Shown here one piece after another: positions 29,297-38,262 of a DNA stretch of 64,000 bases. Made by a program: the position numbers and the translations under genes. The notes under the pieces are model-generated. The model was not told the origin of the DNA. It did no database searches and saw only the letters and a program-made list of their open reading frames with translations. Each line of letters begins with the position of its first letter. The first letter of the stretch is position 1. This DNA comes from Gammaproteobacteria bacterium. GTDB lineage: Bacteria; Pseudomonadota; Gammaproteobacteria; Pseudomonadales; Azotimanducaceae. Where the stretch lies: NCBI GenBank assembly GCA_030425195.1, contig JAUIAV010000017.1, positions 1 through 64,000 on the forward strand, in the 5' to 3' direction.

Positions 29297-29868
29297 GTCC
29301 GGGCACCTTCCGCGGCGGCCCGCACCGGCGCGAAGGATCGCCGGTGAATGGGCGTGGGACCCAGGCGCGCGAGCGCGCTGAGATGAGCCGCGGTCCCGTA
29401 GCCTTTATGCCTTTCGAAGCCGTACTCCGGGTACTGCGCTGCCAGCGTGCACATCTCCTCATCCCGGGCGACCTTGGCCAGAATGGATGCGGCGCTGATG
29501 GAAGGCACCCGGTCGTCACCCTTGACCACGGCCACGGCGGGCACGGGGAAGCTCGGCAGCAGATTGCCGTCCACCAGCACGACCTCCGGGTCCACGCTGA
29601 GCGCCGCCACCGCGCGCTGCATGGCCAGATGAGATGCTCTCAGGATGTTCATCTGATCGATTTCGTCCACTTCGGCCCGGCCGATTCCCCATGAGAGCGC
29701 GAGGTCCCGTATTTGCGCAGCCAGCACCTCACGGCGCTTTGCGGTCAGTTTCTTCGAGTCCGCGAGTCCCGGTGGCCCGGCGCTTCGGAGCACCACGGCC
29801 GCCGCTATGACCGGTCCCGCCAGCGGACCCCGGCCAACTTCGTCCACACCCGCCGGCAGTGCCGGCAC
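29290..29868 (-). CDS. rnhB: ribonuclease HII
   Basis: The 192-residue RNase HII has the catalytic [12 protein letters not shown] (Asp/Glu) near residues 9-20, DSKKL near 37-41, VDGN near 95 and a KVARDE motif near 131. It removes single ribonucleotides and RNA-DNA hybrids. The frame opens at a GTG (29868) directly before the conserved start. It overlaps dnaE by seven bases and follows lpxB, the conserved lpxB-rnhB-dnaE order. Confidence 0.96.
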   Translation of the reverse strand: MPALPAGVDEVGRGPLAGPVIAAAVVLRSAGPPGLADSKKLTAKRREVLAAQIRDLALSWGIGRAEVDEIDQMNILRASHLAMQRAVAALSVDPEVVLVDGNLLPSFPVPAVAVVKGDDRVPSISAASILAKVARDEEMCTLAAQYPEYGFERHKGYGTAAHLSALARLGPTPIHRRSFAPVRAAAEGARTW

Positions 29869-29918
29869 CGGCAGGTCGGCGAACGGCAGAAAAGGTTGGT
29901 CTTGTGCGTGAGCCGTGC

Positions 29919-31070
29919 TCAGGAGCGTCGCTCCAGCCAGTCCAGAACCGCGTGCGCCGCACGTGTGTCCGCCTCCTGGCGGAGTGATCGATGCAGCGCT
30001 TCGAACCGTGCTAAGTATTCGACGTCTCTGGTCGTTCTTTCAAGTTCGGCGAGCAGATTTTCGGCCAGCGCGGCCGGCGTCGCGTCGTGCTGCAGGAGCT
30101 CGGGCACCAGTTCCTCCCCGGCCAGAATGTTCGGCAGCGCCACGTAGGGCGTCCGCAGCAGCCTCGAGACCAGCTGATAGGTCAACTCGCCGAGCCGGTA
30201 GCTCACCACCATGGGCCGATGCAGGAGCATGGCCTCGAGCGTGCTGGTGCCCGATTTCACCAGCGCCGCGTCGCACGCGGTCAGGGCCTGCCGGGCATTG
30301 CCGTCGTAGAGATACACACGCAGGTCCGGGTGTTCGCGGCACAGGGCTTCCATCCTTTCCCGGATCACCGGGCGCAGACAGGGCACCACGAAACAGACGC
30401 CGTCGAGACGCGCCTGTATGAGCGCGCAGGCCTCGAGAAACCCCGGCCCCATGAGCTTCACCTCGGACGAACGGCTGCCGGGCAGCACGGCTACCACGGG
30501 CATCCGCGCCGGCAGTCCCAGTGCCTGCCGAGCTAGGCTGCGATGCGCGGCATCCGCCATGTCCGGCGAAATCTCGTCTGCCAGCGGATGGCCTACGAAC
30601 ACCGCTTCAACGGGTGAGGCCTCGTAGAAGGCGGGCTCGAAAGGATAGAGCGTCAGCAGCAGATCCGTGGAACGCGCGATCCGCCGGATCCGGCCTCTCC
30701 GCCAGGCGTACACGGACGGGCTCACGTAGTGGACGGTGCCGACACCGCGCCGTTTCAGCAGCCGCTCGAGCAGAAAATTGAAGACGTTGAAATCGACGCC
30801 GATGAAGGCGTCCGGCGGTTCCCGGCGGAACCGGTCGAGCAGAAGCCTGAGAATGCGGATCAGATCCGGCAGACGCCTGACCGGCTCAACGAAACCGTTC
30901 ACGGCCAGGCGCTCCATGGGCACCAGGCATTCCAGGCCCTCCGCCAGCATGAGCGGTCCGCCGATACCGATGAAGCGCACCGGACCGGCACACCCCTCCC
31001 GCAGCGCCCGCATCAGCCCGGCGCCGAGACGGTCTCCCGATGGCTCGCCGGCCAGGATGCCGATGATCAT
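29919..31070 (-). CDS. lpxB: lipid-A-disaccharide synthase
   Basis: The 383-residue GT19 glycosyltransferase begins with [14 protein letters not shown] and has GVDFNVFN near 91-98, [12 protein letters not shown] near 114-125, VLPGSRSSE and [12 protein letters not shown]. It joins UDP-diacylglucosamine to lipid X to form the lipid A disaccharide at the inner membrane. It is 13 bases downstream of lpxA. The final residues lack any extension. Confidence 0.98.
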   Translation of the reverse strand: MIIGILAGEPSGDRLGAGLMRALREGCAGPVRFIGIGGPLMLAEGLECLVPMERLAVNGFVEPVRRLPDLIRILRLLLDRFRREPPDAFIGVDFNVFNFLLERLLKRRGVGTVHYVSPSVYAWRRGRIRRIARSTDLLLTLYPFEPAFYEASPVEAVFVGHPLADEISPDMADAAHRSLARQALGLPARMPVVAVLPGSRSSEVKLMGPGFLEACALIQARLDGVCFVVPCLRPVIRERMEALCREHPDLRVYLYDGNARQALTACDAALVKSGTSTLEAMLLHRPMVVSYRLGELTYQLVSRLLRTPYVALPNILAGEELVPELLQHDATPAALAENLLAELERTTRDVEYLARFEALHRSLRQEADTRAAHAVLDWLERRS

Positions 31071-31083
31071 GCCCGAGGGCCCC

Positions 31084-31890
31084 TCAGTCGCTTCTGTCTG
31101 CCTGACGCCGGGGACGGACGATGCCCCATCGGGAATCCTCGATGGACGCCAGAAAGAGTGCGACCTCCGGATGTGCTCCGGCGGGTTCCCGGAGCGCTTC
31201 GCAGGCCTCCTTGACCGTCAGGCCTTCCCGGTAGACGGTCCGATGGGCACGCTTCAGCACCGCGATCAGGTCTTTCGAATAACCGCGCCGTCGCATCCCC
31301 TCCACGTTCAGGCCGATGGCCGAGGCCGGATTGCCCATCACGGTCATGTACGCGGGCACGTCCTTGAGAACCAGGCTCATGCCCGCTATGTGAGAATAGG
31401 CTCCCACGTTCCGATACTGAGGCACGCCGGCATAGCCGCCGAAGTTGGCGAAATCGCCAACCCTGCAGTGCCCGGAGACCGCCGAGTTGTTGGCCATGAT
31501 CACGTCATCACCGAGCACGCAGTCGTGCCCCACATGGACGTAGGCCATCAGCAGGCAGCGGTTGCCGATCACCGTCTGCCCCTGATCCTGGACCATCCCC
31601 CGATGAATGGTGACGCCTTCCCGGAATACGTTGTCGTCCCCGATCACGAGCTTCGTCGCCTCGCCGCCGTAGGCGAGCGCGGGCGTGTCTTCACCGATGG
31701 TGGAGAACTGGTAGATCCGGTTGCCCCGCCCCATCACCGTCGGCCCCCGGATCACCACGTGGGACGCGATCACGCAGTCATCGCCGATCTCCACATCCGC
31801 GCCGATGATGGACCAGGGGCCGATCTCGACGTTAGCTCCGATTCTGGCGCTGGGATCGATGATGGCCCGGGGATCGATTCCGGTGGTCAT
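31084..31890 (-). CDS. lpxA: UDP-N-acetylglucosamine acyltransferase
   Basis: The 268-residue protein is a left-handed parallel beta-helix with hexapeptide repeats (IDPSARIGANVEIGPWSIIG onward). The catalytic His is in the NVFREGVTIHRG stretch near residue 115, and a C-terminal helical domain follows. It adds the first 3-hydroxyacyl chain of lipid A. I use the ATG giving MTTGIDPRAII at 31890; the longer frame enters the inserted repeat. That MITE lies between this gene and fabZ, so the spacing in the fabZ-lpxA-lpxB operon is about 290 bases instead of a few. Confidence 0.97.
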   Translation of the reverse strand: MTTGIDPRAIIDPSARIGANVEIGPWSIIGADVEIGDDCVIASHVVIRGPTVMGRGNRIYQFSTIGEDTPALAYGGEATKLVIGDDNVFREGVTIHRGMVQDQGQTVIGNRCLLMAYVHVGHDCVLGDDVIMANNSAVSGHCRVGDFANFGGYAGVPQYRNVGAYSHIAGMSLVLKDVPAYMTVMGNPASAIGLNVEGMRRRGYSKDLIAVLKRAHRTVYREGLTVKEACEALREPAGAHPEVALFLASIEDSRWGIVRPRRQADRSD

Positions 31891-31916
31891 GCGGGGAAAC
31901 CTTTGTACATTGCTAG

Positions 31917-32184
31917 GGAGCCTCTGAACACGTATGCGCAACGCTGCGTGGCCAGAGGTGTTCCTCTGCGAGGCGCCGCGCGCAGTACATGGCCGTCGCC
32001 CTTTGCAAGCGCGGCAACGCGGCCGAGGGGCGTCTCTGGCGGCGCCCTCCGGGGTTTACAGAGCATCCGAATCTCTGCGTCGCCTTCCCTTGAAAGGTCA
32101 CCGACCTTCCCGCGGAAAGCCTCCTGGACATTCGAATGCTCTGTCTCTGTAAGCCAGCGCTGCGCATACTTGTTCAGAAGCTCC
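31917..32184. mobile_element. IS5-like MITE (non-coding, 268 bp, CTAG target duplication)
   Basis: The ends are long inverted repeats, starting GGGAGCCTCTGAACA on the left and GGGAGCTTCTGAACA on the right; about 30 bases match with three differences. The element is bracketed by CTAG at 31913-31916 and 32185-32188, the four-base target duplication typical of IS5-family elements that insert at YTAR sites. A second internal inverted repeat pairs 32058-32072 with 32130-32144. There is no transposase. The right CTAG supplies the fabZ TAG stop. Interior open frames look non-coding. Confidence 0.88.
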
Positions 32185-32622
32185 CTAGAGCTTCCGCTCC
32201 ATCACCGTGATCTCCGACTTGCAGGCCATCTCGTCATCGACCACGGCCTGGCAGTCGAATTTCATCACACCCCGGCGGTCCGCCAGGATTCTGCTCGACA
32301 TGGCCAGCCGGTCGCCAGGCACCACGGGGCGCTTGAAACGCGATTTGTCGGTGCCTGCGAGATAGTAGGTGTAGCCTTCCGCCGGCCGCAGATTCTTGGT
32401 TTCGAACGCGAGCACGCCGGAGAGCTGAGCCATGGCTTCGATGATGAGCACGCCCGGCATCACCGGATGGCCCGGGAAATGGCCATTGAAGAACGGCTCG
32501 TTGATCGTCACGTTCTTGAATCCCTGGATGGACTCTCCAACGGTCAGCTCGGTGACGCGGTCCACCAGGAGAAAGGGGTAGCGGTGCGGGAGGAAGGTGA
32601 ATAGTTCGTTGATGTCTTTCAT
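32185..32622 (-). CDS. fabZ: 3-hydroxyacyl-[acyl-carrier-protein] dehydratase
   Basis: The 145-residue hotdog-fold enzyme has the active-site stretch [14 protein letters not shown] with the catalytic His near residue 48, followed by IEAMAQLSG with Glu near 62. It dehydrates beta-hydroxyacyl-ACP in fatty acid elongation and competes with LpxA/LpxD for hydroxymyristoyl-ACP. The stop codon TAG is part of the CTAG duplicated by the MITE insertion. A gap of 117 bases separates it from lpxD. Confidence 0.97.
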   Translation of the reverse strand: MKDINELFTFLPHRYPFLLVDRVTELTVGESIQGFKNVTINEPFFNGHFPGHPVMPGVLIIEAMAQLSGVLAFETKNLRPAEGYTYYLAGTDKSRFKRPVVPGDRLAMSSRILADRRGVMKFDCQAVVDDEMACKSEITVMERKL

Positions 32623-32739
32623 GCGTGCCGTGATGTGTGGAAAGTTCTTCTGCCGGAAGGAAGTCGGAAGGTACGAGCTGATACCGCTGTTGCCGGCTTC
32701 AGCCGACCCCGCGTTTCAAAGCGTACCTGAAGGGTTCTC

Positions 32740-33780
32740 TCATTTCCCGAGCCTGCGCTCGAGGCTCGCCACCCGCCGGAACAGCTCGTCCAGCCTGAGC
32801 AGGCGCAGTGCATTCCGCTTCCACCGTCTGCTGGGACTATGTAACACCCCACCCGAGTAAATGCCAGGTTCGGTGATCGAAGCGGACACGTGAGTCATGC
32901 CGCTGACCACGACCTGATCGCAGATCTCGATGGGACCGTCACCACCCACGCCGACACCGCCGGCGAGCACCACATGGCGTCCTATCCTGGTACTGCCGAC
33001 GATGCCCACACAACCGCAGATCACGGTGTGCGCCGCGATGTGACAGTTGTGACCGATCTGCACCTGGTTGTCGATCTTCACACCCTCCTCGATCACCGTA
33101 TCGTCGAGCGCTCCCCGGTCGATGGTGGTGGCGGCTCCCACGTTCACGTCGGCACCGATCGTCACACCGCCGAGCTGCGCGATGGCCACCAGCCGTCCCG
33201 CCGCATCCGGTGTGAAGCCGAACCCGTCGCCGCCGACGACCGCACCGCTGTGGAGAATGCTCCGGGCACCGATTCTCACATCCGAATAGATCACCGCATT
33301 CGGCATGACTCGAACGTCTGCGGCGAGGGTGCAGTCGTCGCCTATCACCGCGCCCGCATGGACGCACACGCCTGGACCCAGCTCCGTGCGCTCACCGATC
33401 ACGGCACCCGGGCCGACGGAAGCGGACGGATCGATACGGGCGGATCCGGCCACGGTTGCCCGCTCGTGAATGCCTTTTTCGAGTGACGGCGGCGTCTCGA
33501 ACCGCTGTGAGACACGGGCGAACGCCAGATATGGATTGTCGGTCAGCAGCGCATCGCCGGCCCAGCGCGCCGCGTCCTCCGGACTGAGAATGACGGCACC
33601 CGCGCGGGTGGATTCGAGCTGGGATCGATAGGTGGCGCTCGAGAGATGGCTGATCTGCTCAGCCGTCGCCTGTTCGAGGCTGCCGACGCCTCTGATGATC
33701 CGCCCGGGATCACCAGAGACTTCCGCACCTGTCAGCTCGGCGAGCTCGCCCAGAGTGTGCGAACCGCTCTGCCTGGACAT
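32740..33780 (-). CDS. lpxD: UDP-3-O-(3-hydroxyacyl)glucosamine N-acyltransferase
   Basis: The 346-residue protein has the N-terminal uridine-binding domain (LGELAELTGAEVSGDP) and then a left-handed beta-helix of hexapeptide repeats. The catalytic His is in the QIGHNCHIAAHT region near 240-250. It adds the N-linked acyl chain in lipid A synthesis. It begins six bases after skp ends. The C-terminal helix (LRLDELFRRVASLERRL) is the normal trimer tail. Confidence 0.97.
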   Translation of the reverse strand: MSRQSGSHTLGELAELTGAEVSGDPGRIIRGVGSLEQATAEQISHLSSATYRSQLESTRAGAVILSPEDAARWAGDALLTDNPYLAFARVSQRFETPPSLEKGIHERATVAGSARIDPSASVGPGAVIGERTELGPGVCVHAGAVIGDDCTLAADVRVMPNAVIYSDVRIGARSILHSGAVVGGDGFGFTPDAAGRLVAIAQLGGVTIGADVNVGAATTIDRGALDDTVIEEGVKIDNQVQIGHNCHIAAHTVICGCVGIVGSTRIGRHVVLAGGVGVGGDGPIEICDQVVVSGMTHVSASITEPGIYSGGVLHSPSRRWKRNALRLLRLDELFRRVASLERRLGK

Positions 33781-33786
33781 GAGGGG

Positions 33787-34290
33787 TTACTGCTTCTCGT
33801 TGAGCTTTTCGGTAACCCGACGGGTGATGTCGTGCTTGGAGTTCACGTAACGGAGGCTGCCCCGCTCCATGATCATGTCGTAACCTTCCAGATCAATCAG
33901 ATCCTTCAGCACCACGTCGATCTTCGGCACCATCTGCTGGAGCAGCTCCTGGCGCCGGTCGTTCACCTCTTTCTGCAGCTTGTTACCCAGGAACTGCAGA
34001 TCGATCTGCTTGTCCTCGATCTCTTTCTGCAGCTTGCGCTGCTCAGCCGGGCTCATCACCTCGCCGTCCTTCTGCAGCCGCTCATTCAGCGCCACGATCT
34101 CATCGTTGAGCGCCTGCAGCTGATCCTGTTCAGCCTGCAGTTCCTGCTGTGCCTGAGCGAGCAGCGCCTGAGCTTCTTCACTCTCGATCAGCGCACGCTG
34201 GGTATCCAGGACGGCGATCTTCAGCTCTGCAGCGGCGGAGGATGCCGCAAACAGCAGCAGCATGGACCAGATCGTCAACTTCTTATACAC
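33787..34290 (-). CDS. skp: periplasmic chaperone Skp (OmpH family)
   Basis: The 167-residue protein has a signal peptide (about residues 1-21, ending in the Ala-rich AASSAAA segment). A conserved IAVLDTQRAL strand follows, then a long charged coiled coil of Gln, Glu, Leu and Lys forming the jellyfish tentacles, and a C-terminal strand. It holds unfolded outer-membrane proteins on their way to BamA, which is encoded just upstream. The bamA-skp-lpxD order is conserved. Confidence 0.94.
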   Translation of the reverse strand: MYKKLTIWSMLLLFAASSAAAELKIAVLDTQRALIESEEAQALLAQAQQELQAEQDQLQALNDEIVALNERLQKDGEVMSPAEQRKLQKEIEDKQIDLQFLGNKLQKEVNDRRQELLQQMVPKIDVVLKDLIDLEGYDMIMERGSLRYVNSKHDITRRVTEKLNEKQ

Positions 34291-34373
34291 ACGAGTCTCC
34301 TTCTTTGGTTGCCTGGCCTTCCGGTTCCAGAGGGGGGAGGAAGGCCAGGTCTCTTAGCGGGGCGCATTCTACA

Positions 34374-36749
34374 TCAGAACGTTCGCCCCAATTCAAACTG
34401 GAATTGCTCCACCCGGTCGACGGGGGAATCGTTGAACACGAACGCATAACTGAACGTCATCGGGCCCAGGCCGGCCAGCCAGGTAAGCGACGCGCCGACG
34501 GAATAGCGGAACTCGTCCACGTCGAAATCGAAGCAGTTGACGCTGAAGTCAAAGCACTTCGTCTGGAATACGTTGCCCGCATCCAGGAACAGTACCGGCC
34601 GGAACTGGCGCCCGTCCTTGATGAACGGCATGGGGAAGATGATCTCGGCACCCGCCTCGACCAGAAGATTACCGCCGTACGGATCACCCTCGGGTCGGAA
34701 GAATCCCGGCGGTATCGGATTCCCGTTCGCATCCTCCGTGGGTGGCGTGGTTCTCGGCCCGAGGGTCGAGGTCTTGAATCCCCGGATGGAACCGAATCCG
34801 CCCGAATAGAAATGTTCGAAGAACGGAATCAGCTCCGTGCTGCCGTAGCCGTCCCCGTAGCCGAGCTCCGTTCTCAGACGCAGAGTCCAGGACCGGGTGA
34901 TGGGCAGATACATCTGCCCGTCGTAGACGATCTTGTAGAACGTGAGGTCACTGCCGGGTACGGCAATCTCGGCCGAAAGATTCTGGGACCGGCCACGGGT
35001 CGGGAAAACACCGCGGTTCAGCGTCGAAGAACGCCAGCCCAGGTTGAGCTTGAAGTTCAGCGATTCATTGCCGTTGACGGCCAGGTACTCACTGATTTCC
35101 TGAGCCGGATAGGCGCCTTCGGTAATGTCCGTGTATTCGATCAGCCCGCCGAAGTTGATCCGCTGGGTTTCGCCGATGGGGAATCCGAACGTGAGCCCCG
35201 CACCGATCGCATCCGTGGAGAAGCTCGCGATGTTCCGCGCGTCATAGTCGAGGTTCCGGAGGAAGATGTTGAATCCCCGGCTGACCCCATCCAGCGTGAA
35301 GTAAGGGTTGAAGTAGTTGAAGTTCAGGGCTTTCTGGTACTCGGAGTAGGACGCGCCGATGGTCAGGCTGTTGCCGGTTCCCAGCACGTTGTTCTCGGAA
35401 TAGTTGGCCCCCAGCGTGAGCCCCCAGCCCTGGGCATAGCCGAGTGTCGCCGAGATGCTGCCGGAAGGCTGCTCTTCGACGACGAATTCCACATCCACCT
35501 GATCGTCCGTACCGGCCACTTCAGGGGTTTCCACGTTCACGCCCTTGAAGTAGCCGAGCCGCTCCAGACGGACCTTGGACAGCTCGATCTGCGAAGTGGA
35601 TGCCCAGCCGCCTTCCATCTGACGCATCTCCCGGCGCATCACCTCGTCTCTGGTCACCTTGTTTCCGGTGAACGATATGCGCCGTACGTAGGCCCGCTTC
35701 CCGGCGTCGACAAAGAACTCCACGTCCACCGTGCCGTCGTCCTGAATCCGCGGCACACCCGTCGCGGAAGCGAACGTATAACCCGAGTTGCCGAGCGCAT
35801 TCGTGAGCCGTTCTTCCGTGGCGGTGACTCTGGCCTGCGAGAAGACCTGGCCGGGCGCCACGATCAGCAGCCGTTCCAGATCCTCCTTGCGCACGTCGTT
35901 CAGCTCACCGATCAGATTGACCTGATTGATGGTGAACTTCTCGCCCTCCTCGATGTTCAGCGTGATGTAGACCTGATCCCGTTTCGGCGTGATGCTGACC
36001 TGGGTCGACGTGATGGCGAATTCCACGTAACCCCGGTCCTTGTAGTAGGCCTCCAGCTTCTCCAGATCGCCGGAAAGCTTCTCCCGTGAGTACTTGTCGT
36101 CGTTCTTGTAGAAGGAGAGCAGGCTGGGATGCTTGAGTTCGAGCTCATCGAGGAGTTCCGATTCGTCGAATACCGTTGCACCCACCACGTTGATGTGACG
36201 GATACCGGAGGTCTTCCCTTCCTCGATGTCGATACTGATGGCAACCCGGTTTCTCGGCAGCTCTTCCACATTGGTGTTGATCGCCGCACCGTACCGGCCC
36301 TGGGCAACGTACTGACGTTCGAGCTCCAGGCCCACCCGCTCCAGGGTCGCCTGCTTGAAGATTTCCCCTTCCCGCAGTCCCTGCTCACCCAGACCTTCCA
36401 GCAGCGCGTCGGTGGGTATGGCCTTGTTACCGTCGATCTCGATGCTCTCGATGGCCGGTCTTTCGACCAGGGTAACGACGAGGACACCGCCGTCTCTGGC
36501 CATGCGGATGTCGTTGAAGAAGCCGGAGCGGAACAGTGAGCGGATCAGTTCCCGGACGCTGATGCTGTCCACAACGTCACCGACGCTGACCGGAAGCTGA
36601 TTGAACACCGTACCGGCAGACACCCGCTGCAGTCCCTGCAGCCGGATGTCCTCCACCACGAAAGCATCCATGGCGCTGGCCGGGGCCATCGCAAGCAGCG
36701 TGATCGCGCAGACGACCAGTCGGGCTGACAGACGACGCAGGCTTTTCAT
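34374..36749 (-). CDS. bamA: outer membrane protein assembly factor BamA
   Basis: The 791-residue protein has a signal peptide (cleavage near ASA, residue 26) and five POTRA domains (about 27-425). The C-terminal beta-barrel includes the conserved IRGF loop motif (in SIRGFKTSTLGP) and a C-terminal phenylalanine. It inserts beta-barrel proteins into the outer membrane. Its start overlaps the rseP stop by one base. Skp follows, so substrate delivery and insertion factors are co-encoded. Confidence 0.98.
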   Translation of the reverse strand: MKSLRRLSARLVVCAITLLAMAPASAMDAFVVEDIRLQGLQRVSAGTVFNQLPVSVGDVVDSISVRELIRSLFRSGFFNDIRMARDGGVLVVTLVERPAIESIEIDGNKAIPTDALLEGLGEQGLREGEIFKQATLERVGLELERQYVAQGRYGAAINTNVEELPRNRVAISIDIEEGKTSGIRHINVVGATVFDESELLDELELKHPSLLSFYKNDDKYSREKLSGDLEKLEAYYKDRGYVEFAITSTQVSITPKRDQVYITLNIEEGEKFTINQVNLIGELNDVRKEDLERLLIVAPGQVFSQARVTATEERLTNALGNSGYTFASATGVPRIQDDGTVDVEFFVDAGKRAYVRRISFTGNKVTRDEVMRREMRQMEGGWASTSQIELSKVRLERLGYFKGVNVETPEVAGTDDQVDVEFVVEEQPSGSISATLGYAQGWGLTLGANYSENNVLGTGNSLTIGASYSEYQKALNFNYFNPYFTLDGVSRGFNIFLRNLDYDARNIASFSTDAIGAGLTFGFPIGETQRINFGGLIEYTDITEGAYPAQEISEYLAVNGNESLNFKLNLGWRSSTLNRGVFPTRGRSQNLSAEIAVPGSDLTFYKIVYDGQMYLPITRSWTLRLRTELGYGDGYGSTELIPFFEHFYSGGFGSIRGFKTSTLGPRTTPPTEDANGNPIPPGFFRPEGDPYGGNLLVEAGAEIIFPMPFIKDGRQFRPVLFLDAGNVFQTKCFDFSVNCFDFDVDEFRYSVGASLTWLAGLGPMTFSYAFVFNDSPVDRVEQFQFELGRTF

Positions 36750-38086
36750 CAGATGAGACGGGTGAGGTCGTTGTAGAGCGCGATGATCATCAGCCCGCCC
36801 ACCAGCACGAGTCCGACCTGGGTCGCCATGATCTGCACCTTTTCCGGAACGGGTTTTCCACGCACGAGCTCGACCAGAGCGAAAAGGATATGGCCGCCAT
36901 CCAGGATGGGAATGGGCAGCAGATTCAGCACGCCGAGGGAGATGGACAGCAGCGCTGCCAGACCGATGAAGTACTGCCAGCCGGCGCTGGCCGTATCTCC
37001 AGCCACCTTGGCGATCATGATCGGCCCGGACAGGTTTTCCACGGAGACGGCGCCCATGACCATCTTCTTCAGCACGCCGAGCGTGAACAGCGTTTTCTCG
37101 AAAGTCTCGCCGATGGCGGCCGGAATGGCGGCGAAGGGCCCGTACTGCATTTCGTAGAAATGGCCTGCGACACCCAGATAACCGATGGTGACGCCCTCCT
37201 CGCTTTCCGCGGCATTGGGCACGATCTGCAGCGTCAGCGGCTGGCCGCGACGCAGCAGCTCCACCTCGAGCACGTCACCCGGTGAGCGCTGAATGACGTC
37301 CACCCACTCGCCCCAGCGCTCGATGGGCTGGCCATTTACCGCGGAAATCAGATCCCAGCGCTGCAGCCCGTCCCGTTCTCCCGCACCGCCAGGGAGCACT
37401 TCGCCCACCAGCGCAGGCGCCGCGGCCGTGAAGCCCAGGGACCCCAGCAGGTTCGGATCCTTCTCGCCCTTGTGCCAGTCGGTGATCGGAATCTCAAAGC
37501 GTCCGGCTTCCGCACCGGGCTGCCGGGCTTCGATGACGATGCTCCCCGACTCACCCATGCGGTCGGCCAGCGCCAGATTGACCTGCTGCCAGTCCTGAGT
37601 GCGCCGGCCATCAACGCTGATGACTTCCGAATACCGGGTCAGTCCCGCCTGACCGAGCGCGGAATCCGGGTCCACTTCACCGAGCATGGGAGCCAGGGTC
37701 GGCGTGCCGGCGATGAACAGCACCCAGTAGATGAGCGCAGCCAGGATGAAGTTGGCGACCGGCCCGGCGGCGGAGATGATCAGACGCCAGCCGACGGACA
37801 GCTGCGAGTAGTCCTTGTCTTCCGGTTTCAGCGGCACTGCGAGCGGAACTTCTCCGGGCTCGTTCTCGCCGAGCATCCGCACGAATCCACCCAGGGGAAT
37901 CGCGGTGACGACCCATTCGGTGCCACGCCGGTCCACCCGGCTCCACAGAGGACGACCGAAGCCGATGGAAAACCGGAGAATACGCACCCCGGACGCCCGG
38001 GCTGCCACGTAGTGGCCCAGCTCGTGAAAGGTGATGAGCCCCCCGAGCATGACGATGAGAGCCAGAGGGTACTGAAGGAAATCCAT
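36749..38086 (-). CDS. rseP: site-2 zinc metalloprotease RseP
   Basis: The 445-residue membrane protease has the zinc motif HELGH at 21-25 in its first membrane helix. Two PDZ domains in the periplasmic loop (about 115-300, with PDSALGQAGL and GGAGERDGLQ) are followed by the LLPIPILDGGH motif near 395. It cleaves anti-sigma factor RseA after DegS to activate sigma-E, and removes signal-peptide remnants. It usually follows dxr, which is missing; cdsA lies 176 bases upstream. Confidence 0.97.
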   Translation of the reverse strand: MDFLQYPLALIVMLGGLITFHELGHYVAARASGVRILRFSIGFGRPLWSRVDRRGTEWVVTAIPLGGFVRMLGENEPGEVPLAVPLKPEDKDYSQLSVGWRLIISAAGPVANFILAALIYWVLFIAGTPTLAPMLGEVDPDSALGQAGLTRYSEVISVDGRRTQDWQQVNLALADRMGESGSIVIEARQPGAEAGRFEIPITDWHKGEKDPNLLGSLGFTAAAPALVGEVLPGGAGERDGLQRWDLISAVNGQPIERWGEWVDVIQRSPGDVLEVELLRRGQPLTLQIVPNAAESEEGVTIGYLGVAGHFYEMQYGPFAAIPAAIGETFEKTLFTLGVLKKMVMGAVSVENLSGPIMIAKVAGDTASAGWQYFIGLAALLSISLGVLNLLPIPILDGGHILFALVELVRGKPVPEKVQIMATQVGLVLVGGLMIIALYNDLTRLI

Positions 38087-38174
38087 GCGCTGTCTAATCC
38101 GCTTGCCGGCGCTTGATGATCAGATTGCCCGAAGGTGCCGGTGAGGTTCCATTAACATTATTTAATGCGACTTA

Positions 38175-38250
38175 CTGCGACACGGGTTGGACGAACCGCC
38201 CGGCCCTGCACGCTGGGGGCGCATGATAGCCGATCTGCGACACCGGTTGG
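38175..38250. repeat. 16-bp direct repeat pair where dxr is expected
   Basis: CTGCGACACGGGTTGG (38175-38190) recurs as CTGCGACACCGGTTGG (38235-38250), exactly 60 bases apart with one difference. It lies in the 176-base gap between cdsA and rseP. No coding remnant is recognisable there. Confidence 0.7.
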
Positions 38251-38262
38251 GGGGGTATTTCG

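Noticed and set aside
25991-29347. Open frame of 1118 codons on the plus strand
   Set aside because: It is antisense to dnaE, whose full set of motifs is clear. Long antisense frames are common in GC-rich genes.
31913-32167. Open frame of 84 codons inside the MITE
   Set aside because: No domain or Shine-Dalgarno. The DNA is better explained by the inverted-repeat element.
30736-32604. Open frame of 622 codons on the plus strand
   Set aside because: It runs antisense through lpxB, lpxA, the MITE and fabZ, so it cannot be one gene.
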